NCBI RefSeq assembly: GCF_035994185.1
Contig: NZ_CP108538.1
Span: forward strand, 1-64,000
DNA: 64,000 nt
Direction: 5' to 3'
From: Streptomyces sp. NBC_01217
GTDB taxonomy: Bacteria; Actinomycetota; Actinomycetes; Streptomycetales; Streptomycetaceae
Numbering within the stretch: position 1 is the first letter of the stretch; every line of letters starts with the position of its first letter. The position numbers and the translations under genes were made by a program. The notes beneath the pieces are model-generated. The model searched no databases. It was not told the DNA's origin and saw only the letters and a list, made by a program, of their open reading frames with translations. This document shows positions 35,590 to 45,035 of the stretch, in pieces.

Positions 35590-36545
35590 AGGTGGGAAGT
35601 GGCAGACCGTGATCTCGAGCCCACTCTCCTGCGCGAAGGCGTGCAGATGCTACTTCCATGTCCAGCGGCGGGGATCGTTGGAGCCGCCGGAGTCGGCGGT
35701 GATCAGCAGCCGGGTGGCGTCCGGGTGGTCAGCTTGTCCGCCGTGCTGCCACCAGCGGCGGATGGACTCCACCGCGAACTCGGAGGTGTCATGATCGGTT
35801 CCGATGTTGCCCCAGCCGCTGTTGTGGGCAATGTCGTAGATCCCGAAGGGGATGACTACCGGCTGGTCGCTGGTGATGAAGGTATGGCAGTCCGCTTTGA
35901 TCGGGTTTCCGCCCGGTCGTCAGGTGCGGCCGGACCGGTCGCGGTCGCCGAGCCTCTTTGGTCTTGGTGTCGATACTGATCACCGGCTGGTTGTCGTTGA
36001 GGAAGGCGGCGGCGGTGCGGTTCAGGTGGGCGAACTGGGCATCGCGGTCCGGATGGCCGACGCCCTCGTGGGTCTTCGCGGTGCCCTGCAGGCTGTAGCC
36101 CAGGGTGTGCAGCAGGTGCCCGACGGTCGTGGCGCTGACCGGGTGGCCCTGGTCGGTCAACGACGATGCCAAGGCGCGCAGCGACAGCGTGGTCCAGCGC
36201 AGCGGGTAGACGGGGTCGCCGCGAGTGTGCGGCTCGATCAACGCCTCGAGTGCCGGCAGTAGACCGGAATCGGTGGTCGTCAAAGGCTTGCGGCCGCCTC
36301 CCGGAACCCGGATCCGACGGGTCGGTGCAGGCTGCCCGGCCAGCTCGGCGATGCCGCGTGCGATGGTGGCGGTGCTGGTACCGGAGGCCGCCGCCACCAG
36401 AGTGATGCCGCCGTGGCCGATCGCGGTGGCCTCGCTGGCCAGATAGAGCCGACGACGGCGCTCATCAAGGTGCGGCAGGATCTGGTCGAACTTTGTCTGC
36501 AGGGCTTCGGCCGCTGTACGGGGGTGGGGATGCGTAGCCATGCCG
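35590..36545 (-). pseudogene. ISAzo13-family transposase, frameshifted
   Basis: The N-terminal 200 residues (LPHLDERRRRLYLASEATAI, PVSATTVGHLLHTLGYSLQG, QPVISIDTKTKEA with the first Asp) are in one frame. After ~35960 the homology moves to another frame (SGWGNIGTDHDTSEFAVESI; LLITADSGGSNDPRRWTWK), which also has an internal TAG, and ends near PPGTQ without the catalytic C-terminus. Inactive. Confidence 0.8.
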
Positions 36546-36585
36546 CAGCCTCCCACCGGCACCCTGACGATGACGATGCTTCAGA

Positions 36586-36849
36586 TCAAAACTGACAGTT
36601 ATTCAATTGCAAGCCCCCAGGCGGCAGCAGGGCGGCCACTTCGCCGGCGAGCTGCTCGGCGCCGGTCAGCGCGGCCACGCCGCAGTGGAGCGGGGAACTA
36701 TGCGTTCCCCGCTCCTGGACCTCCGGCCCCGATTGATGCCGCCTCGCGGGCTGGAACAGTGGCACCCCCGCTCCGTTGGGAGCGAGGTTGCCGTTGCCGT
36801 TCACCGCGTAGGTCAGCGGTGCCCTGAGGTCAGGTAGCCGACTGGTCAC
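36586..36849 (-). CDS. Hypothetical ORF overlapping the FMN reductase end
   Basis: 87 codons starting MTSRLPDLRAPLTYAVNGNG inside the 3' end of the FMN reductase gene, with a C-terminal part (VAALTGAEQLAGEVAALLPP) that looks like real protein. It may be the start of a third operon gene cut by the ISAzo13 element at ~36590. Weak support. Confidence 0.25.
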   Translation of the reverse strand: MTSRLPDLRAPLTYAVNGNGNLAPNGAGVPLFQPARRHQSGPEVQERGTHSSPLHCGVAALTGAEQLAGEVAALLPPGGLQLNNCQF

Positions 36850-37579
36850 TTTGAGGGGGCGGGGCGCCGCCGGCGGCGAGTCTCATCAGCGGGGAGTCGA
36901 AGTCGACGTCCGCCGCAGTCTGCTCCGTGCGTGTCGCGTTCCCGCCGAAGTGATGCTGGTAGCTGGACCAGGCGTTGTCGGCGATCGCGGCGCCGACGCC
37001 CGAGCTCATCAACACCGCGAGTTCGGTGGCCGCGCGGCCGATGCGCGCGCCGAGGGCCGAGTCGCCCCAGTCCTCCGGTGCGGCGAAGACCGAGGTGGGT
37101 ACTGTCAGTGTGCGCATGAATGCGAGCATAGGGCGCATGTGGTCGTCGACGACCAGTGCGTGGCGGGCACTTCCGGCCGTCGCGGCCAGCAGCAGGGGTT
37201 TGGCGACGATCAGGTCGTTGTCGAGCACGTCGAAGAACGACTTGAACAGTCCGCTGATGCCGGCGGTGTAGACCGGCGAGGATGCGATCACGCCGTCCGC
37301 GGCGGCGAGCTGCCGGATCGTCGCCAGGAGCCGTTCGCCGGGGAAGCCGGAGACGATGGCCTGCGCGATGTCCACGGCGATGGGGGCAAGTTCGATGACC
37401 TGGATCGTAAGGGCGCGGCCTTGTATGCGGAGCAGGTCAGCGGTCTTCTGCGCTATGCGGTCGGCCAGCAACCGGGACGACGAGGGATTGCCGGTCCCGC
37501 CGCTGACGACCACGAGAGAGAGCGATGGATGGGCCGGCTGCTCCCGATCGGCCTGAGGGTGTGCCGTGTCGTCGGTCAT
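36830..37579 (-). CDS. NAD(P)H-dependent FMN reductase (CE1759/MsuE-like)
   Basis: Flavoprotein of 249 residues. The flavodoxin-like FMN site reads SGGTGNPSSSRLLADRI, with ASSPVYTAGISGLFKSFFDV as the second loop. The N-terminal ~15 residues are probably disordered. It starts two bases after the stop of the luciferase-like gene, so the two form an operon: the reductase supplies FMNH2 to the monooxygenase. This pairing (CE1758 + CE1759 families) is widespread in actinobacteria. The shared palindrome at 39013 lies upstream of the operon. Confidence 0.87.
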   Translation of the reverse strand: MTDDTAHPQADREQPAHPSLSLVVVSGGTGNPSSSRLLADRIAQKTADLLRIQGRALTIQVIELAPIAVDIAQAIVSGFPGERLLATIRQLAAADGVIASSPVYTAGISGLFKSFFDVLDNDLIVAKPLLLAATAGSARHALVVDDHMRPMLAFMRTLTVPTSVFAAPEDWGDSALGARIGRAATELAVLMSSGVGAAIADNAWSSYQHHFGGNATRTEQTAADVDFDSPLMRLAAGGAPPPQSDQSAT

Positions 37580-37581
37580 GG

Positions 37582-38769
37582 TCAGCCGATCTCGGGGTAG
37601 CGGGCGGCGAACGCCGGGGTGCTGTCCTCGTACGGCGAGGTGCCGGTCACGTTGTCGCCGCGGTTGGGGTTCGGGCGCGGCTGGCGGGGCTCGGCGTCGC
37701 CGTACTTCGCCTTGACCAGGCTCGCGTGGGTCGGCGTCTCGGGGACACCGGGCGCCCGAGTGGCCGCCATCTCCTTGCGGAGCACGGGGACGACCTCGGT
37801 GCCGAGGAGTTCGACCTGCTCAAGGGCGGCTTCGACGGGCAGTCCCAGGAGGTCGATGTTCCACAGCTGGCGCTGGTAGTCGCCGTAGCGCTGCCGGAAG
37901 TCCATGGTCTTGTCGATGACCAACTGGGGGCTGCCCACCGACAGCGGCGTAGCCTCCATGTAGTCGTCGAGGGAGTTGCCGCTGAACAGCGGGAAGGCCT
38001 CGAAGTAGGGGCGGAACCGGTTGACCGCGTCCTGTGACTTCCTGGCGATGAAGGCATGACCGCCGAGGCCGACGATCGCCTGTTCGGGCGTGCCGTGCCC
38101 ATAGTGGGCGAAGCGGTCGCGGTAGAAGGAGATGAGCTGGTCGAAGTGCCCGTAGGGCGCCAGGACGTTGTTGGCGAAGAAGCCGTTGCCGTAGAAGGCG
38201 GCCTGCTCGGCGATCTCGGGGGTGCGGATGGATCCGTGCCACACGAACGGCGGAACGTCGTCGAGCGGACGCGGGGTGGACGTGAAACCCTGCAGCGCGG
38301 AGCGGGACTCGCCCTCCCAGTCGACCACGTCCTCCCGCCAGAGCCGGTGCAGCAGGTTGTAGTTCTCCAAGGCGAGGTGGACCCCCTTGCGGATGTCCTG
38401 ACCGAACCACGGGTAGACCTGGACGGTGTTACCCCGGCCGACCATCAGGTCGACCCGCCCCTTGGCCAGGTGCTGGAGCATCGCGTACTCCTCGGCGATC
38501 CGCACCGGGTCATTGGTCGTGATCAAGGTCACGGAGGTGCTCAGCGTGATCCGCTCCGTGATGGCCGCGATGTGGCCGAGGAGCGTGGTCGGGGTGGACG
38601 AGAAGAACGGCGGGTTGTGGTGCTCGCCGATGGCGAAGACATCCAGACCCACCTCGTCCGCGCGCTTGGCGATACGCACGATCGCGTCGATGCGCTCCGC
38701 CTCGCTCGGGGTGTAGCCCGTGACGGGGTCACGGGTCACGTCGCTGACCGAGAATATTCCGAATTCCAT
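37582..38769 (-). CDS. FMN-dependent luciferase-like monooxygenase (CE1758 family)
   Basis: 395 residues from ATG 38769 (MEFGIFSVSDVTRDPVTGYT). TIM-barrel landmarks of bacterial luciferase-like enzymes: DVFAIGEHHNPPFFSSTPTT, RITLSTSVTLITTNDPVRIA, AKGRVDLMVGRGNTVQVYPW. A Pro/Gly-rich C-terminal tail (PRPNPNRGDNVTGTSPYEDS) is typical of this subfamily. It oxidises an unknown substrate using FMNH2 from the reductase encoded immediately downstream. Transcribed divergently from the Tat-exported SnoaL-like gene across a region containing the redox palindrome. Confidence 0.9.
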   Translation of the reverse strand: MEFGIFSVSDVTRDPVTGYTPSEAERIDAIVRIAKRADEVGLDVFAIGEHHNPPFFSSTPTTLLGHIAAITERITLSTSVTLITTNDPVRIAEEYAMLQHLAKGRVDLMVGRGNTVQVYPWFGQDIRKGVHLALENYNLLHRLWREDVVDWEGESRSALQGFTSTPRPLDDVPPFVWHGSIRTPEIAEQAAFYGNGFFANNVLAPYGHFDQLISFYRDRFAHYGHGTPEQAIVGLGGHAFIARKSQDAVNRFRPYFEAFPLFSGNSLDDYMEATPLSVGSPQLVIDKTMDFRQRYGDYQRQLWNIDLLGLPVEAALEQVELLGTEVVPVLRKEMAATRAPGVPETPTHASLVKAKYGDAEPRQPRPNPNRGDNVTGTSPYEDSTPAFAARYPEIG

Positions 38770-39144
38770 CGTTGTGCTGCCTTTCTGAGCGCGTGAGGTC
38801 GCCGTACGACGATTACGCGGACCTGGACGGGGCGGCGATGCGACGGCCCCGTTCTCGCCCATCTCGCGGTATGGCCGCCAGAGAACTTGTCCTGCCGGCA
38901 CAGCCGGGCCGTATCGGGCGAACCGGTAATCCTGCCATCCAGGGAGACGCCGGCTGGGCGTTCAGCGGGACCGCCGAGTCATGCAAGGTGCGGCGCGAGC
39001 AAATATACCCCGCAAATGTTGCTTGCGTACGCATCTTCTATTACTGTCGCGATCAAGACCCCCGCGGCGGCGGGTGCTTCACCGCGCGCCCCGGCCTCAG
39101 GAGCCGACGGCACTTTGCCGCAGGGACGATCACTGGAGTAATCG
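38770..39144. other. Divergent promoter region
   Basis: 375 bases between the CE1758-type gene and the SnoaL-like gene. Holds operator site 2 in an AT-rich pocket (39000-39055). No gene seen. Confidence 0.6.
39013..39034 (+). promoter_or_regulatory. Shared redox-gene operator, site 2
   Basis: TTGCTTGCGTACGCATC (from 39019), in the reverse orientation to sites 1 and 4. It lies ~110 bases before the SnoaL-like gene and ~245 bases before the CE1758 gene, so it could control both. Confidence 0.6.
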
Positions 39145-40155
39145 ATGAAGTTCTCCTCCCTTGAAGGCTCCGCCAGTCCGGGCCGTCGAACGCTGCTCGG
39201 CGGGATGCTGGCCGCCACGGCCATGACGGGCATCGGCGTCGGCTCTGCCGCCGCGACCCCCAAGACCGCCTACCGGCCTCCCCGCACGATCAAGGTGATG
39301 GGACACGACGTCGACGTCAGCCGGGCCACACCCTGGCTGGCGGACTTCTTCACCTCCTACTTCGAGGCCAAGTCCGGAACCGACGTCGACCGCCTGATGG
39401 CGCACTTCTCACGCACATCGATCGTCTACACCGACGCCACCGTCGGCTGGGCCTTCCCCGACTGGCAGCACCTGTACGACCTCTTCGCCCAGCTCATGCC
39501 GACCTGGCCCGACTCCGCCATGGCCTACCCGACCCGCATCGTCGGCGACGACAACAGCGCCGTGGTCTTCTTCACCGACTCACCGGAACTGTTCGGCCGC
39601 GAACTGCGAGCCATCGGCACCATCAACTTCCACCACGGCAAGGTCGTCCGCTGGGTCGACCACTGGGACGGACGCTCCCTCACCGTCAAGGGCGTCGACG
39701 ACATGCGCGTCCCCGTCGACCAGTTCCCCACCGACTTCGGAGAGAAGACGGTCGGCCAGACCGCCGCTCCGGCCCTCCGGGCGGTCGTCAGCAAACTGGT
39801 AGCCGCGCTGGCAGCCGGGGACGCGGCCAAGACCGCCATGCTCCTGGACCCGGACGTCGTCCTCGAGGACATGGCCCTGCACACCCAGGTGATCGGCCGG
39901 GGCCGGGCCGAGGAGTTCCTCAGCCACACCCTGGCGACCCTCCCCTACGGTCGGAACGTCACCCTGCGACACACTGTCGGCAGCGCCCAGGGCGGCGCCT
40001 TCGAGTGGATCAGCCGCACCCCACTGCCGCTGGGAGCCACCGCGCTCGAACTTGGCACGAACGGCCTGATCACCCGCATGACGTCCACCTGGGACAGCGC
40101 CCTGTGGCAGGAAACGGCCATCGGCCAGGTCCAGGCCGCCACGATCCTCGGCTGA
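39145..40155 (+). CDS. Tat-exported tandem SnoaL/NTF2-like protein
   Basis: 336 residues with a twin-arginine signal (SPGRRTLLGGMLAATAMTGI) and an Ala-rich cleavage region. The mature protein has two NTF2-like cone domains: the first with WLADFFTSYFEAKSGTDVDR and IGTINFHHGKVVRWVDHWDG, the second (residues ~200-336) with VSKLVAALAAGDAAKTAMLL and GRGRAEEFLSHTL. SnoaL-like folds serve as small-molecule isomerases, hydroxylases or binding proteins; Tat export suggests folding before secretion. Divergent from the luciferase-like operon and sharing its operator, it probably handles the same compound class (inference). Confidence 0.78.
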   Translation: MKFSSLEGSASPGRRTLLGGMLAATAMTGIGVGSAAATPKTAYRPPRTIKVMGHDVDVSRATPWLADFFTSYFEAKSGTDVDRLMAHFSRTSIVYTDATVGWAFPDWQHLYDLFAQLMPTWPDSAMAYPTRIVGDDNSAVVFFTDSPELFGRELRAIGTINFHHGKVVRWVDHWDGRSLTVKGVDDMRVPVDQFPTDFGEKTVGQTAAPALRAVVSKLVAALAAGDAAKTAMLLDPDVVLEDMALHTQVIGRGRAEEFLSHTLATLPYGRNVTLRHTVGSAQGGAFEWISRTPLPLGATALELGTNGLITRMTSTWDSALWQETAIGQVQAATILG

Positions 40156-40170
40156 CCCCCACCCCGCGCC

Positions 40171-40198
40171 GGGCCGGCTCCCCACGGGAGCCGGCCCC
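40171..40198 (+). terminator. Hairpin after the SnoaL-like gene
   Basis: GGGCCGGCTCC and GGAGCCGGCCC form a perfect 11-bp stem 15 bases after the stop codon; no U-run follows, as is common in Streptomyces. Confidence 0.7.
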
Positions 40199-40280
40199 AT
40201 CCGCCCAGCTGCAAGCCGAAGCGAGTGGCCTCTTCGCTCCCACGTGCAGCTGGGCGCGCCAGGCTGGGGCGCAAGCATCA

Positions 40281-40300
40281 CACGTGCGGACGCAAGCAGT
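40281..40300 (-). promoter_or_regulatory. Weaker match to the redox operator, site 5
   Basis: TGCGGACGCAAGCAG matches the core TGCGyACGCAmGCAA with two differences; a second CGCAAGCA half lies 20 bases upstream at 40270. It is about 160 bases before the luciferase-family gene at 40453. Confidence 0.35.
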
Positions 40301-40452
40301 TTGAGTTCTCACGGCACCCTTGTTGGCAGTCCGCACCTCACGGCGGCCCGAACGCTTGCCGGGCACGCCCCTCACGGGGTCTACGGGATCCGCAGATCAG
40401 GGCATATGTATCCGTTGAAGCAGTCATCTCTCTGCAGTGAACGAAGGTCGTC

Positions 40453-41361
40453 ATGAAGATTGGTTTTGCACTTCCGTACCTGAACCATGTGGCCCATCAG
40501 GTCTCCCAGACAGCCGATTTCGCCCGAGAAGCGGAGAAGGCGGGCGCGGCAAGCCTGTGGGTAGGGGATCGGAACTTCGCGGCAGTCAATCCCACAATCG
40601 GAATCGGCGGTGCGGGTGACACCACGATTCCAGTGGAGTACCGGACTGCCGCGGACCCATTTGTGCTGCTCGGCGTTGCAGCTGCGACGACCGAGCGGGT
40701 ACAGCTGGGCACCAACGTTTTGATCGCTCCCATCTACGCACCCGTGCAGTTGGCACGCAGCCTTACCACGATCGATCTCATCAGTGGAGGACGCCTCATT
40801 CCGGGCTTCGGTGTCGGCTGGTCACCCGAGGAGTTCACGGCAGCGAACCTGGACTTCAGCAAGCGCGGCGCCCGGACCAACGAGATGCTCGATGCGCTGG
40901 AGCTGCTCTGGACCGAGGACCCAGTGGAATACCACGGCCGGCACCTGGACCTTCCGCTGCAGCACTCTCCGCTGAAACCCGTGCAGAGGCCCCGTCCTCC
41001 CTTCTACATTGGCGCACCGACCGGGGCCAGTGCCGCGCTCAAGCGCATCGGAGAGCGCGCCGACGGCTGGCTGCCGGCGTCCATAGTTCCTGTCTTCGTG
41101 GACGCTGACGTCGTACTCGCACAGCGTGCGGTCATCGACGGGTTCGCCACAGCGGCAGGACGCGACCCATCGCAGATCGACACGATCATGCGCGTCAACA
41201 TCGTCGAAGGGACCCCGCTCACCCAGGTCGCCGACGCGATCAAGTCCCTTGCCGAACGCACCGGCATCCAGCATTTCATGGTGGAATCCATGTCCCTGCC
41301 CCACATCGACGCCTCACTGGAACTGGTCACGCGGATGATGACACTCATCGGACGCGGCTGA
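40453..41361 (+). CDS. LLM-class (F420/FMN) oxidoreductase
   Basis: 302 residues, luciferase-like TIM barrel: MKIGFALPYLNHVAHQVSQT, AATTERVQLGTNVLIAPIYA, GGRLIPGFGVGWSPEEFTAA and PRPPFYIGAPTGASAALKRI. These match the F420-dependent LLM subfamily with a probable-oxidoreductase annotation. Such enzymes reduce or oxidise small organic substrates using F420H2 or FMN; the substrate cannot be deduced. It stands alone between a Tat protein gene and a MITE-like element. ATG at 40453 has GAAGG upstream. Confidence 0.85.
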   Translation: MKIGFALPYLNHVAHQVSQTADFAREAEKAGAASLWVGDRNFAAVNPTIGIGGAGDTTIPVEYRTAADPFVLLGVAAATTERVQLGTNVLIAPIYAPVQLARSLTTIDLISGGRLIPGFGVGWSPEEFTAANLDFSKRGARTNEMLDALELLWTEDPVEYHGRHLDLPLQHSPLKPVQRPRPPFYIGAPTGASAALKRIGERADGWLPASIVPVFVDADVVLAQRAVIDGFATAAGRDPSQIDTIMRVNIVEGTPLTQVADAIKSLAERTGIQHFMVESMSLPHIDASLELVTRMMTLIGRG

Positions 41362-41476
41362 TCCTGAGTCGTGCCCATGCCCCGCAAGGAAACAGCCACA
41401 GCGCGCCCCTCCGGGTTTCCCGAGGGACCGGGACCGCACGGACAGACCCTCTCGCCGAAGACGGGGTTGTAAAAAG

Positions 41477-41698
41477 AACGGCTCTGTCTCATATCCGATG
41501 GTAACGAAATGTCATGTCGCTGAAGACCGTCCCGAAGTACTCTGCTGCGGATCGACGGGACCCTCCCGGCCCTTGCCGGCTTCCAGCCTGAAGCTGCTCC
41601 GCGAGGCTTTGGCAGCGTCACGTTGCGGGCCGACCTGCAGTTGTTACTCTGCGCATTCGGCCTCACTGGCTGTTACCACCGGATGTGAGACAGGGCTC
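41477..41698. repeat. MITE-like element 2 (222 bp)
   Basis: Ends AACGGCTCTGTCTCATATCC (41477) and GGATGTGAGACAGGGCTC (to 41698) match those of 31015-31297. The interior differs and has no transposase. The flanking 41362-41476 and 41699-41823 show no genes. Confidence 0.65.
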
Positions 41699-41823
41699 AA
41701 AGAACGGGTCTGGCCCGTAGTCGGCGGTGACACGGGGTAGCCGTCCTTGATCATGAACTTGTGGTGGATAGCAACGCCCTCACCAGCGCCACGAACTTGG
41801 CCCGACCGCCGCGAGCGCTCAGC

Positions 41824-44259
41824 TCACAGGATCTGTTCGGCCCAAATGGTCTTGCCCAGTGGGGCGTAGCGGGTTCCCCAGCGATGGCAGCATTGGGCGA
41901 CGAGGAAGAGCCCGCGTCCTCCTTCGTCGGTGGTGGCTGCTCGGCGGATGTGCGGCGAGCTGTTTGCCGCGTCGCTGACCTCGCAGATCAGTGTCCGGTC
42001 GAGGACCAACCGGAGTTGTATCGGATCACGGCCGTGGCGGATGGCATTGGTGACGAGCTCACTGACGATGAGCTCGGAGGCGAAGGCCAGGTGCTCCAGC
42101 CCCCACTGCTGAAGTTTCTGCAGTACGAGTGGGCGCATGTCGCCAACGGCCTCGGGTACCGGCGGCACCGTCCATACGGCCACCTTCTCGGGGTCGAGTG
42201 TGCGAGTCCGGGCGAGGAGCACTGCCAAGCCGTCTTCCTTTGTGAGGCCGGAAGCGACCAGGTCGGTGATGGCTCTGCACGTGTCGTCGAGTGGCCGGCT
42301 ACGGCTGGCGATGACCGTGCCGAGCCGGGACGCGAGCCCGTCGGCCGTGTCGGCGGGGTACGGGAGGCGCTGACTGCAGAGCACCAGGGTGCTGCCCTCG
42401 TCGAGTTCCACCTCCAATGGCTCGAACACCGGGTCTCCCAGACCGAGCGGAGCGTTGATCGGCAGCTCGGGAAACACCGCCTCCCCATCCCGGCCGACGA
42501 TGGCGGGCGGAGGATGACCGGCGCTCGCCATCACGCAGTGTCGTGAGATGGGGTCGTAGACGGCGTACAGGCAGGTCGAGCCCTTCAACGCCTCCACCAC
42601 GGCTGCGGATCCGGTGGCGTGTTCGCGCTCGAGGAGCCGCGGCACCATGTCGTCGATCTGGCCCAGCAACTCGTCCGGAGTGAGTTCCACCTGCGCCAGC
42701 GTGCGGATCGCGGAGCAGATGTGCCCCATGCACGCGGCCGCCTGGAACCCCTTGCCCGGCACCGAGCCCACGACCAGGGCCACCCGCGCACCCGAGAGGG
42801 GAATCACATCGAACCAGTCGCCACCGGCTCCCGCGTGCACGCGCGACGGGCGGTAGTGGTGCGCCACCTCGACCGCGCTCTGATCGGCGACGCTGCGCGG
42901 CAACATGCTCGCATGGAGGGTGAGGGCCGCTCGGTGCTCGTTCGTGTATCGGCGCGCATTGTCCACGCACACAGCGGCGCGCGCGACGATCTCCTGAGCA
43001 AGAACAAGATCATCCGCCTCGAAGGGCTTCGCATGCCCCCGATACATATGGACGAAACCCAAGGTCGCCTCCCTGGCACGCAGAGGTACGAGAATCAAGG
43101 AGCCGATCTCGTGTCTGTGGACGGCCCGGATCCGCTGGTCAGCAGAATGCTGCATCCAGTCGGCATCAGGGTCGACGACCGGAATCAGCCTCGGTTGCCC
43201 GTCCATGAGGCTTTGCACATGAGGCGAGTCAGGGGGAAAATCGTGCAGCTCCCCCCGCTGCGCGAACCCCTCGAAGACGACGGGGTTGGTGGCCCTGCGC
43301 GCAGCGAGACGCACCCCGACCGGGCCAATGCGCATCGGCTCCGGCTCTGCCCCCGCCATGACGCTGTCCAAGAGGTCTATCACCGCAATGTCGGCAAAGC
43401 GCGGAACGAGCATGTCCACGAGTTCGTCCGCCGTGCGCGGCACGTCAAGCGTCGTGCCGATACGAACGGCGGCCTCGCCGATGAGCGACAGACGCTCACG
43501 AGCCTGGTACCGGTCGGTGATGTCAATGATCAAGTCGGTCACACCGAGAACGCTGTCGTCCGGTCCCGTCAGGACCACGGAGGACACATTCCACACATGG
43601 TCCCGCTCCGGATCTGCGGGGGTGCGCCCGCGATGAACGGCATTGACGACCGGCCGGCCCGTCTCCAGGACCTTCTTGAGCCGGGACTCGACCGCCGCGG
43701 CATCGAGCCCCGGAAGAACATCGCGGATGGAACGACCGAGCGCCCGCTCCTCGGGAAAACCGTGGATGTGCTCCAGGGCGGCATTGACCCGCACAAAGCG
43801 CAGGTCCCGGTCGTAGACGGCGATACCGACCGGCGCTTGAGTGAAGAGCGCCTCCAAGATCGCCTGGCCCTCCGCAACGGGCGAGGGGGGCGCGGGCACC
43901 GCGATGACAACGGTGCCCTCGATCCCGGGCCCTCCGGGCTCGAGCAACCGCGACGTGTGCAGAACAACATCGGCGGGGCGTCCGTCCCGGCCGGTGAGCA
44001 CAGCACGGAGGGCCGGAGCAGACCCCAGCGTCGGCCCAGAGGCGTTCCCCGAAGTCGGTTCCGCGAATACCTCCGGCCACAGCACGGCTGCCGGCTGTCC
44101 GACGACGTCGAACGAGCTGTAACCGAAGAGCGCCTCAGCTCCGGCGCTCCATGCCGAGACAAGACCATGGTCGTCGAGAACGAAGCCGGCGATCTTCTCA
44201 TCGCCAGGCGCGAGACGGCTCGCCGGAGACTTGCCCATTTCCTCAGTCCTGTCACACAT
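41824..44259 (-). CDS. PAS-PAS-GAF-SpoIIE phosphatase with C-terminal anti-sigma-like kinase domain
   Basis: 811 residues. Domains in order: PAS (about 20-120, FVLDDHGLVSAWSAGAEALF), PAS (about 135-260, ILEALFTQAPVGIAVYDRDL), GAF (about 270-440), PP2C/SpoIIE phosphatase (about 450-670, GAGGDWFDVIPLSGARVALV with the metal-binding Asp; GKGFQAAACMG), and HATPase_c (about 690-811, ELIVSELVTNAIRHG; DEGGRGLFLV). This is the typical Streptomyces regulator of the sigma/anti-sigma/anti-anti-sigma type: the phosphatase dephosphorylates an STAS protein and the HATPase can act as anti-sigma kinase. It is soluble and probably senses redox, light or ligand through PAS/GAF. An alternative start is ATG 44237. 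No STAS or sigma gene is adjacent. Confidence 0.9.
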   Translation of the reverse strand: MCDRTEEMGKSPASRLAPGDEKIAGFVLDDHGLVSAWSAGAEALFGYSSFDVVGQPAAVLWPEVFAEPTSGNASGPTLGSAPALRAVLTGRDGRPADVVLHTSRLLEPGGPGIEGTVVIAVPAPPSPVAEGQAILEALFTQAPVGIAVYDRDLRFVRVNAALEHIHGFPEERALGRSIRDVLPGLDAAAVESRLKKVLETGRPVVNAVHRGRTPADPERDHVWNVSSVVLTGPDDSVLGVTDLIIDITDRYQARERLSLIGEAAVRIGTTLDVPRTADELVDMLVPRFADIAVIDLLDSVMAGAEPEPMRIGPVGVRLAARRATNPVVFEGFAQRGELHDFPPDSPHVQSLMDGQPRLIPVVDPDADWMQHSADQRIRAVHRHEIGSLILVPLRAREATLGFVHMYRGHAKPFEADDLVLAQEIVARAAVCVDNARRYTNEHRAALTLHASMLPRSVADQSAVEVAHHYRPSRVHAGAGGDWFDVIPLSGARVALVVGSVPGKGFQAAACMGHICSAIRTLAQVELTPDELLGQIDDMVPRLLEREHATGSAAVVEALKGSTCLYAVYDPISRHCVMASAGHPPPAIVGRDGEAVFPELPINAPLGLGDPVFEPLEVELDEGSTLVLCSQRLPYPADTADGLASRLGTVIASRSRPLDDTCRAITDLVASGLTKEDGLAVLLARTRTLDPEKVAVWTVPPVPEAVGDMRPLVLQKLQQWGLEHLAFASELIVSELVTNAIRHGRDPIQLRLVLDRTLICEVSDAANSSPHIRRAATTDEGGRGLFLVAQCCHRWGTRYAPLGKTIWAEQIL

Positions 44260-44875
44260 AGTGATACTTGAGGGCTCAATGTCACTGCAGGTCGCCGCCG
44301 GTTGGTTCGCGTTGAAGGCCGCCCACCGGCGCGTCTCATGTTCAGCCTAGTCAGATCTCTTGCGGTGCGCCCGGTACCGTCCCCCGGCAAGCCCGGGGTT
44401 GCCACGACTGGCGGTCCAGACAGCAGCTGCGCAGTTCCGCCCAGCGTCCCCGGTGGGCCGAGTGCCACGCCCTCCGGGTGGTGCGCGTCGGCCGCCGGCC
44501 CCGCTTCGCTCATCGCAGGCCCTCCCTTCGCCCGCGCGTCGCAGCCGCGCCGCCTCCGGATGCGAGAGGCGGTGCTCACGTCCTGCGGCCGGCCGGCCCG
44601 GGGGTGCCGGTGCGCCGCCGCGGTGTGGGGGTCGCCCTTGCGTGGCCAGCGGGATGGTGAAGCCTGGAGAGACGTTGTCCGGGTCGTAGGCCATTGATTT
44701 TGCGCAGCCGCTCGAGAGTGGCCCGCGGGAACGCCGCGGTCAGGGCAAGAGTCCTGGTTGCCGCGCTCGTCCCAGCGCCCGAGGCCGCGGCACCGCCGGC
44801 GCGGCCACGGCGATAAGCGCCTACAGCTCGAGTAGTAGGTCGTTCGTCCCATGGCGCAAACGCCCCACCTGATAT
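44260..44875. other. Intergenic region with possible FAD-oxidase scrap
   Basis: No intact gene. On the minus strand ~44640-44740, neighbouring frames read FPRATLERLRKINGL and YDPDNVSPGFTI, similar to the C-terminal end (YDPDNxF motif) of berberine-bridge FAD oxidases, out of frame with each other. Support for that is weak. Confidence 0.3.
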
Positions 44876-44878
44876 TTA

Positions 44879-44896
44879 ATTGCTTGCGCACGCACT
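44879..44896 (+). promoter_or_regulatory. Shared redox-gene operator, site 3 (wrbA copy 2)
   Basis: ATTGCTTGCGCACGCACTTC, ~140 bases before the second wrbA. Same orientation and same flank (TTGCTTGCG ... CTTCTA) as site 2. Confidence 0.6.
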
Positions 44897-45035
44897 TCTA
44901 CGGCATTTCAGTCCGGCCGGTCGCCGTGTCGTGTACGCGCGACATGCCGGGAGGACCGTCGGCCGACTTGGCTTCTCCCTCCCCCACGCGCCGGAGCCCC
45001 CGGGCTCAGGCGTTCAGCACCGAAATGGAACCACC

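Noticed and set aside
42619..44271. 550-codon plus-strand frame
   Set aside because: Antisense to the PAS-GAF-SpoIIE phosphatase gene, Arg/Pro/His-rich, no recognisable domain.
44640..44740. FAD-dependent oxidase gene
   Set aside because: Only two ~12-residue pieces in different frames resemble the YDPDNxF end of such enzymes; kept only as a weak remark.
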